Part shown: piece by piece, positions 10,362 through 25,300 of the stretch
Layout: each line of letters begins with the position of its first letter
Numbering within the stretch: the stretch's first letter is position 1
DNA from: Ryuthela nishihirai
Taxonomy: Eukaryota > Arthropoda > Arachnida > Araneae > Heptathelidae
Reading direction: 5' to 3'
Length of the DNA: 64,000 bases
Assembly (NCBI GenBank): GCA_038380435.1
Contig: JAWZYU010000011.1
Location: forward strand, 85,102,501-85,166,500
Translations under genes and position numbers: made by a program
Notes under the pieces: generated by a model
The model's input: only the letters and a program-made list of their open reading frames with translations
Databases searched by the model: none
What the model was told of the DNA's origin: nothing

Positions 10362-13300
10362 CTGTGGAAAAAATAAGTTTAGAGGTAAAAAATAAGATCG
10401 AAATAGTAGAGGATTATTACCGTACATATTGTATAATCTATTATTGGGCACATAAAAACTTTGTTACAAATTTAGATGGAGTTTTTTTCTCTCTAAAATA
10501 ACAATAAAAATAGAATCTTGATTTTGTTATCTTCCTATTAATTAATTACTAATTATTTATTTATTAAAAATTATGCTTTTCTACAATCTGCTGTAAAATC
10601 TGAAATTTGTTAATGAAACTACTGCTTTGCCAAAATATTGTTGATAACCTAAAAAAAAAGGTTATTCTTCATAGTGTTGAAATTCTATTGATTGACCCTG
10701 GTTTCATTGAATTTTATTTAAAAAATAAATGTTTTTATGAACCTTCAGGTCATGGTTATTAATCCTGTTAAAGACAATTTGTTCCTAACGCTTCAATTTG
10801 GATGTTTGTTGCCTTTTTTGCAGCATGACATGTACGGCGGTGTGGGAAAATGTTTTCATTAGCAGAGAAGTTCGCTCCCGGACATTTAGCTACTGGTCTT
10901 TTCGCTAATAGGATATTTCGTTAACTGGGATTTGCCATTAAGAACTGGTGTCTAAATGTTAAGCATTGTTGAGAAAATGACTATATTGAACAAACAATCG
11001 GCGAAAATAGCAACATACAGATGTCGATACATGTGGTGGGCTATCGGGTTTGGAATCAGGCGGAACACAGAGTGTGTTGCCAGAGCAATAGGGTGCACCA
11101 ATTTTTGTACCAAGAGACAGGAAATGTTAATCGTCCAAGCGTGTAGGATCGGCACAACTTACAACGTATTCAGGACGACTGCTATGTGGCACTAACAACG
11201 AGACGTAATATCTACATGTCAGCAGGAAAGTTCGCTGTAGAGCTCTCTGCTGCTCGTGGAGGAACAATTTCGAGGCAAACGATATAAAGAAGGCTTCATG
11301 AACAAGGACTGTATGCGAGACGACCTACAATTTACATCCCACTCACTTATTCAGTCAGGGACAAGAGGCAGGTTGCCACGGTGCAGACAACACAAGGATT
11401 GGACTGCAAACCAATGGACCAATGTTGTTTCCTGTGACGAATCCAGATTCAGCTTACAGAGTGACAGCTATCGCGTTGTCATCTGGAGAGAACATGAAAA
11501 CTGTTATCACTCCTCAAATATCAGAGTACTGCACCATTATAGATGTGGTAGTTTACTAGTCTGGCATAATGCGTGGCATAATGCTACATGGTCGTACGCC
11601 GCTCCATGTCATTTCAGGAGGAGCTTTTATAGCCCTCAAATCATCATTATCCTCAAGCAGCCATGAGCTATGGAGGTCCAACCAGATCGCGCAATTTACT
11701 TCTCCAAGGAAGTCTGCCCTGAGCTACATCAGCTGCATCTGGCCACTACACTCCAATTCTAATAAGGTCCTGTTTGACATTGTCTGCCCACCACATCCTG
11801 GGTCTCACTCTCTTTCTGAGGCCTTTAGGCGCACTGTTCATAACCCTATTCACCAATTTATAATTATCCATACGGACAACATGGCCAAACCAATGGATTA
11901 TCTCTCTGCACAATATGCTGCTTAAAGGAGGTTGCAAACTCCTTTGCCTAACCTCATCATTAGTTACAAAGCTGAACCACCTAATACCCAAGATACTGCG
12001 TAAGCATCTGGAATCAAAAGCATCTAGTTTCCTGTTATCTTGTTTACAAAGTGTCCACGTTTCACTACCATAACTAACCCTAGAAAGAACCAAACTATTA
12101 TACAGTCTAATTTTAGTCTTTAGGATCCTCGAACCCTACGTGAGGCTTTTTCAAGTTGCAGATTGGACCGTTCCTAACCTTTGTCCTGCTTGAGGATTGA
12201 TTATCTGTGTGTGTGTGTGTGAGTCTGCATGTATGTATTTATGCTTTGGTGTAATTTGTTCGGCAACATTTCTTCGACGGAATTTTATTTGACGGAAATT
12301 TGTGTGAAATGGAAATTTTTTCGAAACGGAATTTTGTTCGACGAATTTTGTTTGCAACGGAAATTATTCGACCAACATTTCATTAAAAGTTTGAGAAATG
12401 AGAAATATTGAAAGGCAGCTAAAGGGCATACTCCTCGATAAGGTCTTTTCTGGTTCGTCACTGAGGAATCATTGGAAGGTGGTGGGGGTGGGGGTGGAGG
12501 ATGGTTCTGAAAAGAGAAGCGACAGAAGAAAAAGTCCAGTTTTAGATTTTGCAGAATAAAACATTACTTGTCTTACAGACGATTTAGACACCGTTTACTT
12601 CCTCTTTCGGGGTAGGAGTGGCTCAATCAGTAGCACGCCAGGCTCGTAATCTGCAGTTCCCAGGTTCGAGTCCCAGATGGGTCAGCGATGACATTTATTT
12701 CTACAAAATTCCCCGCCGTGCTCACGGTCAGTATCGGACACGATGGACTTGGAGAAGCCGACGTCCGTCGAATGAGACATTAAGCCGTAGTTCCATGTGC
12801 GGGAGAGACATACCTTACGCACGTTAAAGAACATTCTGGATGGCCTTGACAGGAGGCTACCATCTGTCTCCCAACAGCTGTTTCAGTGGGTCCCCTCCCC
12901 CAACCTTCTCTGAGCCTTCGATGTCCTTGTGACCTGGCCATGTAACCCATTGTGTGCAAAAATGTGCTTGTCAGAGGTAAAACAATCCAACTTGATTTCA
13001 CTATTATTATAAGCTACATTCGAACTCTGTAGAAGAAGAATAATGGTTGAAATTTAAAACAGGAGTATTTAACATATTATCCTATACATACATCCTAATT
13101 AACATACTCCGTGCCGTTTTTAGGTTGATGTGGCCATCTATCTGGGACAGAATTTAGAGCATTGATAAGTGCTTTAAATTCTGTCCGAGTCTGCATGTAT
13201 ATATGTATGTATTTATGTATATGTGCTTTGGTGTAATTTGTTCGGCAACATTTCTTCGAGATTGATGGTTTAGTGATAGTAAAAATAGCAGAATAGGTTT

Positions 13301-16300
13301 AAAGTAGGGAAAGGGCTTATTTGCTCTGAGTTTTTCACGTATCTTCATGTTTTGTTTTTATGTTAGGTTTCTTCGTGTTGCTTCATGTTTCGTATTTTGT
13401 GATTGGACTTCGTGTTAATCTTGTCTTCGTGATATTTTCTGTTTATATTTTTGTGCATTGCATTTTTTTTTCATTATTACTTTTTGTCTTTACTTTTATA
13501 GCTTAATTTCACATTTTTGTTAGTATAATTTATTTTTGTTTTTTTTTTCCTTTTGATTTTTTATTTTCTAGGGCTTTATCGTTATATATATATATATTCA
13601 TTTCCAGCGTTTATTTTTATTTGACTTTCATCTGGGACTCTTTTCGTACTAGTTTTTTTTGTCTCAGATGACTTGGACTGCTGCTCATGTCTTGAGGGAT
13701 TTCAGCCGCAGAGTCTGATGCTCTTTGTATATTGTGGATAATGTAGATTAGTCCGCAGTGGATAGCATCTATCTTTGGAATGGTGGAGTGGTGTTGGCGG
13801 GATTTGTTTCTTGGGATGGTGCATCCGGTATCTTCTGGGGACTCTAAGCTGAATAGAGAAGTGCCTGCATTTTTAACTTACTTTGAACGAACCTTGACTG
13901 TTGAGAAGTAAACAATATTTATGCTGTTTCTTGCATTTATTTTTAATTTTTAACTGTTTTCATTTGATATTTTCCCTACCACAACTATACACTGAGTGAT
14001 CATTGAAATGTGACCATCCCATGCTATGCCAATGGGACTCTAATTTCGAAGTCCTATAGCTTTCAAAATAAACGTTTTATGGGAAAATGTGATAAAGCTA
14101 AATTAAAGTTCTAAATCATTTCTATCTAAATATCCATTTTCAACAATATTTCTTCGGTATTTAAAGAGTTATGGAAATTTGAACATATAACAATAGCATT
14201 GCTATACATTGGAAGTTAATTGAAACTGAAATAGGAAATATTATTTCAGACCAGTTCATACATATTTTAAAAGTGTGTGCGAATAATCTTTCAAATATTT
14301 TTAAATAAATTTCTTAGAGCAGATTGCTGCTCTGAAAGGTTTAAACTTCAGTACCTGTTTAAAGACTGTGAGAATATTGTTAGTAATCAGACCTTCAAAT
14401 TATCCTCCGCTACATTTTCTCACAAAAGCTGATTTTAGAAGTTATAGAGCTTCGAAGTTAGCGCCCCATTGACATAACATGGGTTAGTCATGTTACGTCA
14501 ATATGATCCTAATTACGAAGAATAATTACACTGACTTTAATGATTATTCAACGTGTGTCTTCTCTAATAACCTAGATCTTGTGAATACACGAAAAAATAT
14601 TTTGGGTTTTAGGAGAGGGCCAAATGGTTCAGATCGAAGCAGAACGAACCTAAACCCAGTTCCAGTACATAATTTTTTCCTTCTGTTTTAGTGCTCTTTC
14701 AAAAATTTATACAAAATATATATTAATATATATCATTAATATTTTTGACTACATTTCCAGTTATTAATATGACTATGGCTCTCTAAATTCAAAGAGAAGA
14801 GTACAACCGGGGAGAGTCGCCTCTCTCCTCCCATACACACATCATTCCAAAAAATTTAGCTTCAATGACTGTGAGCTTTATCGTCATGGCTATCAACATT
14901 TTCACACGAAAACAAATACACACCATTTAACAGAACAGAAAAAAATGACATAATTAAAGGAAAGAAAAAACTACCCCACCGCCACCCCGCCCTTCATTAA
15001 AAACTACACTAAAATCTTTCGCACTGGAGAGATACAATCATCCCGACACTTTTTTTAAAATAACTTTAATTCCATTTCGAACAAATTTCTATTTTGTGCA
15101 AATTTCAGTCGAACAATTTTTCGTTTCCAACAAGTTTCCGTCGAAGAAATTTCCGCTTCGAACAAATTTCCGTCGAAGAAATTTCCGCTTCGAACAAATT
15201 TCCGTCGAACAAATGCTGTCGAACATGTTTCCGAATACCGTATGTATTTATGTATTTTGGTTCCTTTTATATGGAGAATTTGTTCTATTTAGTGAGTTTC
15301 TTTCTAGTAGTAGATTCTTGGCTGGTTTTTTTGGGGGAATTTTAATATTCTATATTAGGGGTTCCTTTTTTAAGTGACCAAACTTTTAAGTCACAATTTT
15401 AGTGAATACATATTGGTCTGGTGTTGGCGGTAACATGAATGTAGGCACTAACATGATGGTCCAACATCATTCTAGTGCCTACATTTCAGTTCTATCCGGA
15501 TTTTTCATACTTTCAGTTTTAAAATGTAATTTTTTGGGCTCTATTGGAGTGACATCCTACCTTTACAGATTTCTTACTTTTGCGACTTTTTGGTGACTTT
15601 TAATAATATGGAACGATGGGAGCTTGTGTAGAATTCTATACATTTGGGCACTAGAAAGGGTTGTTTCGTGAAGGAGCAATGGGATGGTGATTAGCAACGA
15701 TGTGTACAGTCGGTCAAAAAAATATCCGAACACTACGGTTGATTTATATATTAAAATATATATTTCAACCGTGTTTCATTGCAGAATTCAGAAAAAATAT
15801 CTGGCAACAATTGTTTTAGAAATTAGTGATCTGGCAACTTTCGTGTCACGTGATACGAAGGTTGCCAGATCGCTAATTTCTAAAAAAAATCGGTGCCAGA
15901 TATTTTTTCTGAATTCTGTAATCAACCGTAGTGTTCGGATATTTTTAAATATATATAATGCGAATGAATATATAATGCAATGAATATGGAGCTTGTGCAG
16001 TTACCGTTCACAGCAAACTGGAGCGGTTGCGGTTAATGTTCACAGCACATTGGATCGTGTGAGCTCACAAAGACCTGAATCGTGTGAGCTCACAAAGACC
16101 TGGATCGTGTGGGCTCACTCACGGAAATATTGAGCGTGTGCAGTTACTGTTCACAGCAAACTGGAGCGTGTGCAGTAACTGCACACGCTCCAGTTTGCTA
16201 TGAACGGTAACTGGAGCGTGTACAGTTGCTGTACACGCTCCAGATATTTTTCCTGAATTCTGTAATCACGTGACACGACGGTTGCCAGATCACTAATTTC

Positions 16301-19300
16301 TAAAAAAAATCGTTGCCAGATATTTTTACTGAATTCTGTAATCAACCATCGTGTTCGGATACTTCTTTTGAGCGACTGTACTTCGTCGTCTGCACAAATG
16401 GGTATCCGGATCTCACATGATCGATTTTCGCAAACCCAATATTGCTTAGGAACATTTTCATTCTGCTTATGCTTACATTATATGCAGTTTAGGTCACGTA
16501 TTAATTGTTCTCATTTCTTGTTGAAGCCTTAGAATAAAATCTTGACATCCCACATGTACTGTAGTAGCATGGAGAAGACATTTGTGTCAGCGGAGGGGGG
16601 GGGGGAAGCAAGGTTGCCTCCTGTTTTGTTTATACATATTTGAAGCAGATTACAAAGAGGCAATTTTTTTCTCTTGACCGTAAAAGGGGTTGCCTTGTTG
16701 AAAATGTTATTTGTGTTGGTCGCTCAGAAAAATTACAATTTCACAAATTGAGTGATAGTTCCATCGCTTTCTAATTAGTGTCTTATTTAATTTTTATTCC
16801 TTTGGGTGGAGATTAAAACTAAGAGGTAGGCAATAACTCATTTTCTGTGTCCTGAAAAACTATTTTAGTATCTTTTTATTCAATTTCGAGTTTCCAAATG
16901 TTTAAGAGAGGTCCTGTATAAGCTCCTGGTGGCTATTAACTGTGGTATTTAAATAAAAACGGACTATAAAGAGCATTCAGCAGCGTCCTATCTTTTACTT
17001 TGTTGATGGTGAAGCCTACTTTGTTTCTAAAAGTCTCAGATAGCAAAATATCCTAGTAACGAAAACACCTGTAGCGAAGTGATTTGGTGGAGAAATGTTC
17101 CGGAGTGAAATGTCCAGTACAGAACTGTGCTAGAGCCATATTTTCAACCATTATCTGTGGGAGTGTCTAAATGAAACATGTGTTGTAACTGCATACAAGA
17201 GAAGTACTGCTAAGCCTAACAACATTGATGCTAAGAGAGTGGGAAGAGCTATTCTAGCCACAGCGTTGACACCACATGATATTTTAAGTGAAGCTGATGA
17301 TTTGGTTAATGTGAGAGAAGCAGCTAAAGTCATTTCATCATTTGTATAATTCATCATAATATATTTCATCATAATATAAGTCTGAGGTCAAGAGTATTAA
17401 TAATTTTGAGCTATTATATATATAATTCATCAGTTAGTCGATGTAATTCGTAGCAAAGAGGCAGCGAAATAAAAGAACCATAATTCCTGTGTGACTTCCT
17501 GTGTGCAGCAAAATATATATAGCTGACTTCATTGTCCTTATTTACTTTTATTTTATTTATTACTTCATTTTCGTTATCTGCGTTTTCTCATATCTGCGGT
17601 TTCATTTTCGCATCACATTAGAATAAGGATTTCTCATTCATTTTTTTTCAGGAAAGCTACAAGAAAAGACCATTTGTGAAAGATTTCTTCGAAAATTCTC
17701 GTTATTTTGGATAATGCTTCTGCTCAGTGAAAATAGTCAGGTGTTGTTTTCTCATCATCATCATTATCATCGTCCTCAAGCAGTCATGTGCTACGGAGGT
17801 CCAACCAAACCGTGCAAATTAGTTCTCCAAGCAAGTCAGTCCTGAGCAACATCTGCTGCATCTGGCCACTGCACACCAATTCTAACAAGGTCCTGTTTGA
17901 CATTGTCTGCCCACCGCATCCTAGGTCTCCCCCTATTTCTGAAGCCTTTAGGTACACTGTTCATAACCCTATTCGCCAATCTATAATTATCCATACGGGC
18001 AACATGGCCAAACCAACGGAGTCTCTCTCTGCACAATATGCTGCTTAAAGGAGGTTGCCGACTCCTTTGCCTAACCTCATCATTAGTTACAAAGTTGAAC
18101 CACCTAATCCCCAAGATACTGCGTAAGCATCTGGAATCAAAAGCATCTAGTTTCCTGTTATCTTGTTTACAAAGTGTCCACGTTTCACTACCATAACTAA
18201 CTCTAGAAAGAACCAAATTATTATACAGTCTAATTTTAGTCTTTAGGTGTATACCCTATTTCTCCACACTCTCCTTAGATTCTTAAAACTCCCGGCAGCA
18301 ATCCCTATTCGTCTGTTAATCTCATGCCGCACATCACCAGTATCAATTATATAGCTCCCAAGATAATTAAACTGTGACATCTGTTTAAGATTGAAACCAT
18401 TCGGATTAACTGAATCACAGCCTGCCTGACCAATTTTCATTACTTTAGTTTTCTCTCTTTTTATAACCGAACCTACTCTTAGTACCAGTTGCATCAACAG
18501 CTCGAATGAAAGAGTTCATCTCATCAACATCATTTGCCAAAAGGGCTAAATCATCAGCATAATCTAAATCAGAAATTTCATATCTCCAGCCCATTTAAGG
18601 CCAAAATATTTCCCTTGAAGTGAATTTCGCAAAACATAATCAATAACCAAACTAAAGAGAAAAGGAGACAAAATGCACATTGGTCGAACATCAGAAGTAA
18701 TACTAAACCAATTGCTACAAGCCTTACCAACTCTCACACACGACTCAGTGTTATTATAGAGAGCTTTCATTATGTTAACTAACTTGTCTGGTATTCCATA
18801 TGATTTCACAATCAACCACAAATTATGACGATCAACAGAGTCGAAAGCCTTTTTGAAATCAACAAAGCTAGCAACCAAATGTTTCTGAAACTCTAAACAT
18901 TTCTCAAGAATCTGCCTAAGTCAAAATATTTGATCTACATATCCCCTACCACTTCTGAATCCACATTGCTCATCACGCAATTGCCTGTCAACCAGATTCT
19001 TAACTCTATTAAACACATTTGTAAATAACTGTCCCTGAAACAGAGAGTAGGCTGATACCCCTATAGTTATCACAAGAACTGCGATCGCCTTTTTTTGAAA
19101 ATAGAGATAATAATAGCTCTGGTAAAATCCTTTTTCGTTTTTCCCACCCAACACTATATTGCTCCTTCAGCCGATGGCTGAAGGTGTTATCATAACATTC
19201 AATTTCTTTAACAATGTGGTATAACCTACTTTATGTTTCTCAGAAAATAGGATAAATGAAGGAATTCTGGAGCCATCAAGATGCTTACTGATATCATTGG

Positions 19301-22300
19301 CGATGTCTAAAATGAACTCGCTTCACACTAAACGAATGACGTGGTAAAAAGATGTAAATTTTAAATTTACATTATTATTTTAATGATTTTATTTCTTGTA
19401 CGTTGTTTATATAACTATTTATTTCTTTTGAGTGTTAAAATGTACACACACCGTCCACTGAATTAGAAACTTTATGCAGTGAACGTCACTTGAGTAGCGC
19501 ATATGCAAAATACGTGTCACGTGCATCACCACATGATCTAGGCAACTATTTAAGACTGCTGCTAATTAGTAGTGTTGATCAGAATGTGAAAAACAAAGGA
19601 TCTTTCGGGGTTCATTACCAAAAAGGCTAAATCATCAGCCCCTGATAAAGGACTAATTGTGGGCGACCGTCTGGCTGGAGCGACGATTTTAAAAACTGCA
19701 GGCGTAACTATGATGCGATTACAATCTGTCAGGAACGAGATCGTCGTCATATGAGAAGGCTATGGAGAAACAGGACTTCCTGTATGCAGCAATTGATCGA
19801 AACATATCTCAGGAACCCGACCCATATCTCAAGGAACTATGCGCAGGGAATTGAGGAGGATCGGTATTAGCAGTCGCATGCCTATACGGAAACCACTGAT
19901 TTCTGTGAAGAACTGGAAAATTCGTCTACAGTGGTGCAAGAACACTTTAACTGGACACTGGAAGACTGGAAAAAAGTCATGTGGTCCGACGAGTCGCGGT
20001 ACACCTTGTTCTGTACCGATGGTAGGCAGAGAGTTTGGCGGGAGTCCCATGAAGCAATGGACTCAGCTTGCCTTGTAAACATAATTCAAGATTCTGGAAG
20101 CGGTGTCATGGTGTGGGGACACGTTCTGTTGGTATGCAACGGGTCCCTTGATATTGCTCGAAGATCGGTTGCTCCAAGGATTATCTGAACATTGTTGTTG
20201 CCAATCAAGTCCATCCTGCAACGTTGACTTTTTATCCAGCGGGTGACGGCTATTTCATTGATAATAATGCTACTGTCCATCGTGCAAGATGTGTGATGAC
20301 ATGACAGCAATTTCCACCATCTTCACTGACCACCACAATACCCGGATCTGAACACCATTGTGAATGGTTGGGACATGTTAGGAAAACGGATCCGGGAGCA
20401 AAGTCCACTTCCGTAAAATCTGAGCCAGTTAAAGGACTGTCTGGTGACGCCCGGTATGTTGTAGATGTAAAGGCACTCCAACACCTTGTGGAATCTATTC
20501 CAAACCGCATAAGTGCTGTAATTCGGGCTAAAGGATGTCTAACTCGGTGTTGAATAGAGGTTCTAATTCAGTGACCAGAGTGTGTATTTAACATAGCTTC
20601 ACTAATGATTAATCGTGAAACGTTGAACTATCTTGTAGAATCCAGAATCAACCCCTATTATTAGATGTTGAAACTTTACCGTTTTACACTGATTCGATAT
20701 ACGCGGTGATTATTAAAAGCGCAACTTCCGATATAACGAGAGTCAACTGCATTCACTCATACCAAGATTTATTTACCATGATTTTTTATAACCAACCGTT
20801 TTATTAATACCAAGATACTAAGTTTTTTTACTACTGGTAATCAGAAAGTGAGTATTTACTCACTTTTTGATTCCCAGTATCCCTTCATTCTTCACCTGTA
20901 ATTTCTAGTATTCAAGCACATCCAGAATAGATTTTGAGTATTTGTTTATATCTGCCTACAATTTGCCTTTTAGATTCTTGCTCTCCCTTTGACATGACCA
21001 AAAATAACTCAATCCCTTCAGCTTGTCAGTACGAACCTCTCCTACCTTGACTGTGATTTCTCAATTCCCTGTTTTGCTCTGGCATACCGAAAGTACTGTC
21101 ATGTCCACGTAATTTTATCACGTATACAAGACTTGACGAAGGGATGATTGGCCGCAAACATCTCCTTCCATTTTAATAGTGACATTTTCGACTGACCTCC
21201 ATATTGTGAAATTTTTCTGCGTTCAGCTCTTGCTGAGGAAAGCTTGCCACTGGCATAGAACATTCGCGATGGATCCGTTGGTCCCCTCAGGTATCAGGAC
21301 TGGAACTACGTGACCGGCGTGGAAAACAGCAAACAACAGCTGGGGTGCATGTTTCGCACCTCGGCCAGCCCGGTCAGTGGACAATGTCCATTGGCCGGGC
21401 TGTGTGGTCGACAGTGATGATCCTTTACAATGAGCGAAGCCCCGAAGTGTGAACAATGAGTGTGTGGAGAGAACGCTATGCAGCCCGTGCCTTCAGTTTT
21501 GCTAATGGTGAACGGTCCAGCGAGGTCTTTTCCCTAGAGACGTCTGACTTGATAAGGTAGGTGGAATATTCATTGAATCTGGTGTCACTTTTCCACCTGA
21601 ATGTGTTTTTCTGTAAACTGCCGTTCCGAGTGGTTCCGTTGGAAACTGTTGTTCCGAGTGGGACCTTCTTAACTGTTATGGACTATTAGTGTCACGAGCA
21701 ACTAGCTCGTTCATCATGAACTTTTAATGAACTGATCTCCACCACGCACAAGGTTTCGCTTGATTGAAAAGGGCCGTGCCACAGGCGCTGTGGATTTTGT
21801 CCCAAAAGTGGGAACTAGTTATGACTGAAATGTTTAAAACTAAATTTTGTTAATAAGTGTTGTGTTTTTGTTAACTGTAAAATTATCTCAGTTCTCATTA
21901 TTGCAAATGTCTGTTAATTTGGTTGTGGGTCCGTGAATTTGCCTTAGTTTTGGCAGCAAGTAACGCATCACGGCCTATGTGTTTGTACTGCCTATAATAT
22001 ACACAGGGGTGGTCATAACAGTGCTTCCACAATCTCTTTGCAATACTATGACTCACTTTCACGTATCTCGTCATTTCCACCTGACTTTTAATTGCCCCCA
22101 TTTCCTTTATTGTTCTCCCACTTCAGAGATTCATCTAAATAGTTTCTTTGTGGCAATGTGAAAATGATGACTCTTTCGGATTCCACAATTCGAGTCCATA
22201 AACGCGAAATAAAGAGAATTCCCAAGATGAGCTGTTTTCATTTAATTGCCTGATTTTCATGATTGACGAGGTTTTACTTAAGTTTGCTTAGTGCATTGTT

Positions 22301-25300
22301 GCATGTTTCGTACATCAGGTAATTTATTTTTGAATTAATTAAAATGTTACAAAATTTTTATGTATGGTTGTGATACTTTAAACTGGAGTATTCATCTTTC
22401 TACAATATACTTACCAAGATGATATGATTGGTTTGGAGTCTCTCTCGAACATAACCTGTGAGGATGTATTGGATTAGAGGATGAACGAGATACACCATGT
22501 AGGTCAATCGGCTCAAAGGGATGAAAACTTTCCAAGAAAGGATTCGGTTGATGATTCCTGAAAGAAATGAAAATGAGAAACATGAATCCAAAAACGTTAC
22601 AATATGAACTAACTAATGTTGCTCCTAACATTATTGGCAAATAACACTTGTTTAGAATATACCTTCAAACATTATTCCTTTATGCAGCATTTCCAGTTGC
22701 AATTTCAGATTAAAAAATAATTCGCTGCTGGTTAATTAGCAATTTATTAAATATCATTAGAAATAAGACAAAACATTTATTCTCTTTAAATAAAAATAGC
22801 CTCAAGTATATTAAATAGTAATAAATTCATTTATTATGAATTAAACTCTTATATTAAACAAGAGTAAAATTCTTCTGAATACAAAGAGTATAATCTATGA
22901 AATATGTTGGTATTTGATTTGATGCTTGTTTAATTTCGATAAAAATGGTTTAATACAATTTATCTCGACTGTACACAGCTTATTTTATATTATACATTAA
23001 TACGCTCGCTATTAACGTAAGGAATAAAATCACGGGAGAGTAACAGCAGGGAGATTAACCAGACACTTAATATTTCGTGTGGGAAGAAATAGACAGGTAT
23101 ACAGGGATTGAAGGATAAACAAGGTAAGGTTACAAAGGTGAGGATTCTGTCATGGCTAGGTGGGCTGAGCATTTCATTGATGTTCTAAACAATGTGGTTA
23201 GTTCTACTCCCATTGTTTGCAATGATGATAGATGCATTGGTGGCTTTAATGTTGGCCCTATACACAATATGAAGTTATTTTGGATATTTCTAAACTTAAA
23301 CTACATAAATCCCCAGGGGTAGATGAAATTACTACAGAAATGCTCAGAGCTGGGAATGTTTCGGTTGCCACTTGGATGACTGAAATTTTGAATACCTTTT
23401 ATGATAAAGACATGGTCCCTAAGGATTTTACCACAGATATTGTTATCCCTATTTTCAAAAACGGTGATCGCAATTCTTCTGATAACTATAGGGGTATCAG
23501 CCTACTCTCTGTTCCAGGGAAAGTTCTTTGCATGATTGTGTTTAATAGAATTAAGAATCTGGTTGACGGGCAATTGCGTGAGGAGCAATGTGGATTCAGA
23601 AGAGGTAGGAGATAATTTAATGTTTATATTATTTATATTTAAATATATATCTGCCTACGAAAAAAGAATTTTTTTTCACAGGCAGATTTCAAAAAGGCTT
23701 TTGACTCTGTTGACCATCATAATTTGTGGTTGATCGTGAGATCGTAATATACCAGACAAGTTAGTTAATATAATGAAAGCTTTCTATAATAACACTGAGT
23801 TGTGTATGGGAATTGGTAAGGCTTGCAGAAATTGGTTTAGCATTGCTAGTGGAGTTAGAGAAGGTTGCATTTTGTCTCCTTTTCTCTTTTGCTTGGTTAT
23901 TGATTATGTTATGCGAAATTCACTGCAAGGGGAAGATTTTGGGCTTTATATAGTGTAGAGATCTGAACATTTCCGATTTAGATTATACTGATGATTTAGC
24001 TCTTTTGGCAAATGATTGTGATGAAATAAACTCTTCCATTAGAGCTGTTGATGAAACTCATAGTAGAATAGGTTTGGTGATAAGCAGAGAGGAAGCTAAA
24101 GTGATGAAAATTGGTCAGGCAGGCTGTGGTTCAATTAATGTGAATAGTTCCACTCTTGAACAGGTGTCAAAGTTTAATTATCTTGGAAGCTATGTAACTG
24201 ATATTGGTGATGTGAGGCATGAGATGAATAGGGATTGCTGCCATGACTTTTAGGAATCTATGGAGAGTATGGAGATATTGGCGTATACACCTAAAGATTA
24301 AAATTAGATTGTATAATAGTTTGGTACTTTCTAGAGTTAGTTATGGTAGTGAAACTAGATGGTTTTGTTATTTTATTTGTAGATGCGTACGCAGTATCTT
24401 GGGTATTAGGTGGTTCAACTTTGTAAGTAATGAAGAGTTTAGGCAAAAGAGTTGGCAACCTCCTCTTAGCAGTATATTGTGCAGAGAGAGACTCCGTTGG
24501 TTTGGTCATGTTGCCCGTATGGATAATTATAGATTGGCGAATAGGGTTATGAACAGTGTGCCTAAAGGCCTCAGAAAGAGGGGAAGAAAAGGTCAAAGAG
24601 GACCTTGTTAGAATTGGTGTGCAGTGGCGAGATGCAGTAGATGTAGCTCAGGAGAGATGTGTTTGGAGAATTAATTTGCACAATCTGGTTGGATCTCCGT
24701 AGCCCTATGGAGAGAATGGAAAGGATCTATCACCCCTGGTAGATGATGATAATGATGATGATCTATTATAATAACTTTAAACAATTATTCATTTTTAAAA
24801 ACATGAATAATAGTACAAATATGCAACCTACAGTACCATTATTTATACAAATAGAAATTTAAAACTAAGATATTAAATATTTTTAATTATCAAATATTAT
24901 TATTTTAGAAATGAAAGTATACTTGCTCCCCAAATCAGTATGGGATAAATTCAAGTGCTAATATTAATAACAGGACACCTCATTTATATAAAGCAATATT
25001 TAGGCATTAAACCTTTGAAAAGCATCTCTGAACATCAATAGTGTAGTGTTAAGTAAAGAATTGAAGGACGTTCAAAAGAATTACAGTTCCCCCATTTTCC
25101 ATTATTGTCTTTCAGTTATCAGATATTTTGTATTTCCAAAATAGAAATCCAAGCAATGTGTAAATCACCACAATTTATATCAATGAAGAATAATTAGCTT
25201 TAACATAGTTTTCAAAGTTATTTTTTTCTATTCTGACAATTGTGAAGCCTTTTTATCTCCAAATATTCTCCCTTTTATCGCAAATAATAGCGAGCAATTG

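Noticed and set aside
10960..11195. Pair of overlapping ORFs on both strands
   Set aside because: The plus-strand one leads into Tc1 remains and the minus-strand one is its shadow; no independent gene.
12612..12690. tRNA-like sequence with A and B boxes
   Set aside because: It is the head of a repeated ~390-bp unit found four times, and the cloverleaf is poor, so it is a SINE and not a tRNA gene.
21223..21456. 77-codon minus-strand ORF
   Set aside because: No motif, no splice context and no second copy in the window.
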